Part shown: one piece after another, positions 42,694-43,579 of the stretch
Layout of the letters: every line of letters begins with the position of its first letter
Numbering within the stretch: position 1 is the stretch's first letter
Source: an uncultured Lachnospiraceae bacterium
Lineage (GTDB): Bacteria > Bacillota > Clostridia > Lachnospirales > Lachnospiraceae
NCBI GenBank assembly: GCA_947630485.1
Contig: CANRHU010000025.1
Coordinates: forward strand, 1 to 43,579
Length of the DNA stretch: 43,579 nt
Reading direction: 5' to 3'
Notes under the pieces: model-generated
The model's input: only the letters and a program-made list of their open reading frames with translations
What the model was told of the DNA's origin: nothing
Database searches by the model: none
Made by a program: the position numbers and the translations under genes

Positions 42694-42742
42694 GCTGTTT
42701 GTGCGGGAGAGGTTTCTCCTGAAAGCACAGGCAGCGTTTTTT
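42694..42742 (+). promoter_or_regulatory. Leader terminator (attenuator) upstream of gltB
   Basis: GCTGTTTGTGC (42694-42704) pairs with GCACAGGCAGC (42725-42735) using two G-U pairs; an inner GGAGA/TCTCC hairpin adds stability, and TTTTTT follows at 42737-42742. It lies in the mRNA leader, about 100 bp before gltB. A small hairpin GCC-AAAGAG-GGC at 42684-42695 overlaps its 5' arm, so an antitermination switch is possible. Confidence 0.65.
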
Positions 42743-42845
42743 ATTTCACAGGGAACTGCATCTCAGGTTTCGGGAGACAAGACGTTTGAGAGGCAGGGCA
42801 TCCGGCGGAATAGGGCAGAAAGATCATATGAGGAGGAAGATGGAA

Positions 42846-43579
42846 ATGAGTGTGCGAGAGGAGAAGCTGCCTGGACTCTACGATCCCAGGTTCGAGCACG
42901 ACAACTGCGGCATCGGCGCCGTGGTGAACGTGAAGGGCGTAAAGTCCCGCCAGACCGTGGAGCAGGCGCTCCATATCGTGGAGAATCTGGAGCACCGGGC
43001 CGGCCGCGACGCCGAGGGCAAGACCGGCGACGGCGTGGGGATCATGCTGCAGATCTCCCATAAGTTTTTTAAGAAGGTGACGAAGCCCCTGGGCTTTGAG
43101 CTGGGCGAGGAGAGGGAGTACGGCATCGGAATGTTCTTCTTCCCCCAGGATATGCTGGCCCGCAGCCAGGCCATGAAGATGTTCGAGATCATCGTGAAGA
43201 AGGAGGGCCTTAAGTTCCTGGGCTGGCGCGAGGTGCCCATCCATCCGGAGCTGATCGGCGCCAGGGCCGTGGAGAAGATGCCGTGTATCGTCCAGGGCTT
43301 TGTGAAGAAGCCGGCAGAGCTTGAAAAGGGCCTGCCCTTCGACCGCCGCCTCTACGTAGTGCGCCGCGTCTTCGAGCAGAGCAACGACAATACCTATGTG
43401 GTGTCCCTAAGCAGCCGGACCATTGTCTATAAAGGAATGTTTTTGGTAAAGGAGCTGCGCCGCTTCTTCCCGGATCTGCAGGATAAGGATTACGAGGCGG
43501 CCATGGCCATGGTCCATTCCCGGTTCAGCACCAACACGAACCCCAGCTGGATGCGCGCCCATCCCAACCGGATCATCGT
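42846..43579 (+). CDS. gltB: Glutamate synthase large subunit, N-terminal part (runs off right edge)
   Basis: 244 codons are visible. LYDPRFEHDNCGIGAVVNVKG contains the N-terminal Cys nucleophile of the class II glutamine amidotransferase, exposed after removal of a short propeptide. LEHRAGRDAEGKTGDGVGIM, VRRVFEQ, VSLSSRTIVYKGM and AMVHSRFSTNTNPSWMRAHP follow in the usual order. GltB transfers the glutamine amide to 2-oxoglutarate. ATG 42846 has AGGAGG 9 bases upstream; ATG 42840 would be only 3 bases away. Transcription is probably controlled by the terminator in its leader. Confidence 0.95.
   Translation, partial: MSVREEKLPGLYDPRFEHDNCGIGAVVNVKGVKSRQTVEQALHIVENLEHRAGRDAEGKTGDGVGIMLQISHKFFKKVTKPLGFELGEEREYGIGMFFFPQDMLARSQAMKMFEIIVKKEGLKFLGWREVPIHPELIGARAVEKMPCIVQGFVKKPAELEKGLPFDRRLYVVRRVFEQSNDNTYVVSLSSRTIVYKGMFLVKELRRFFPDLQDKDYEAAMAMVHSRFSTNTNPSWMRAHPNRII

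Overview
The window looks like chromosomal DNA from a GC-rich member of the Clostridia, most probably a Lachnospiraceae. The evidence is the ylxM-ffh-rpsP-khpA-rimM-trmD-rplS-lepB-rbgA-rnhB-yraN order typical of Firmicutes, strong AGGAGG ribosome-binding sites, sigma-A style promoters, GTG and TTG starts, an LplB/LplC-type sugar ABC transporter without its own ATPase, and protein families common in gut Lachnospiraceae. Species cannot be fixed from the sequence alone. No rRNA, tRNA, CRISPR array, insertion sequence or prophage was seen.

Layout. 1-7642 is a carboxylate block: a MatC/SLC13-like carboxylate permease (cut by the left edge) and a PrpF-family isomerase on the minus strand, a divergent LysR regulator, a HAD phosphatase, and a second LysR divergent from leuC-leuD. 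7643-10399 holds a cell-wall hydrolase, a possible small RNA or terminator, a HAD phosphatase and a CarD-like RNA polymerase-binding factor. 10500-18120 is the translation/secretion block. In it trmD is fused in frame to a C-terminal domain resembling the uracil-DNA glycosylase superfamily. 18222-30018 is housekeeping: an Rrf2 regulator, nadE, an rRNA/tRNA methyltransferase, NfeD plus SPFH membrane proteins, argF, birA, mutY, a lipid kinase, rpoD, queH and HPr.

30298-42378 is the most unusual part: one same-strand cluster coding for a LacI-type regulator fused to a PfkB kinase, an AtuA-like protein with its DUF4387 partner, a Cof-type HAD phosphatase, two sugar-type ABC permeases and a lipoprotein binding protein, two consecutive ADP-ribosylglycohydrolase-family proteins (the second with a ~400-residue C-terminal extension) and a ribokinase-like PfkB kinase. 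A promoter and a perfect 17-bp inverted repeat precede the regulator. The cluster is bracketed by two 43/46-identical copies of a hairpin repeat. I infer import of a ribosyl-type conjugate, hydrolysis inside the cell and phosphorylation of the freed sugar. No substrate can be read from the sequence.

42379-43579 holds the second repeat copy, more local repeats, a promoter with a terminator-bearing leader, and the start of the glutamate synthase large subunit gene. Local tandem repeats of 16, 24 and 26 bp sit at or just beyond the 3' ends of yraN, the SpoU methyltransferase gene and mutY.
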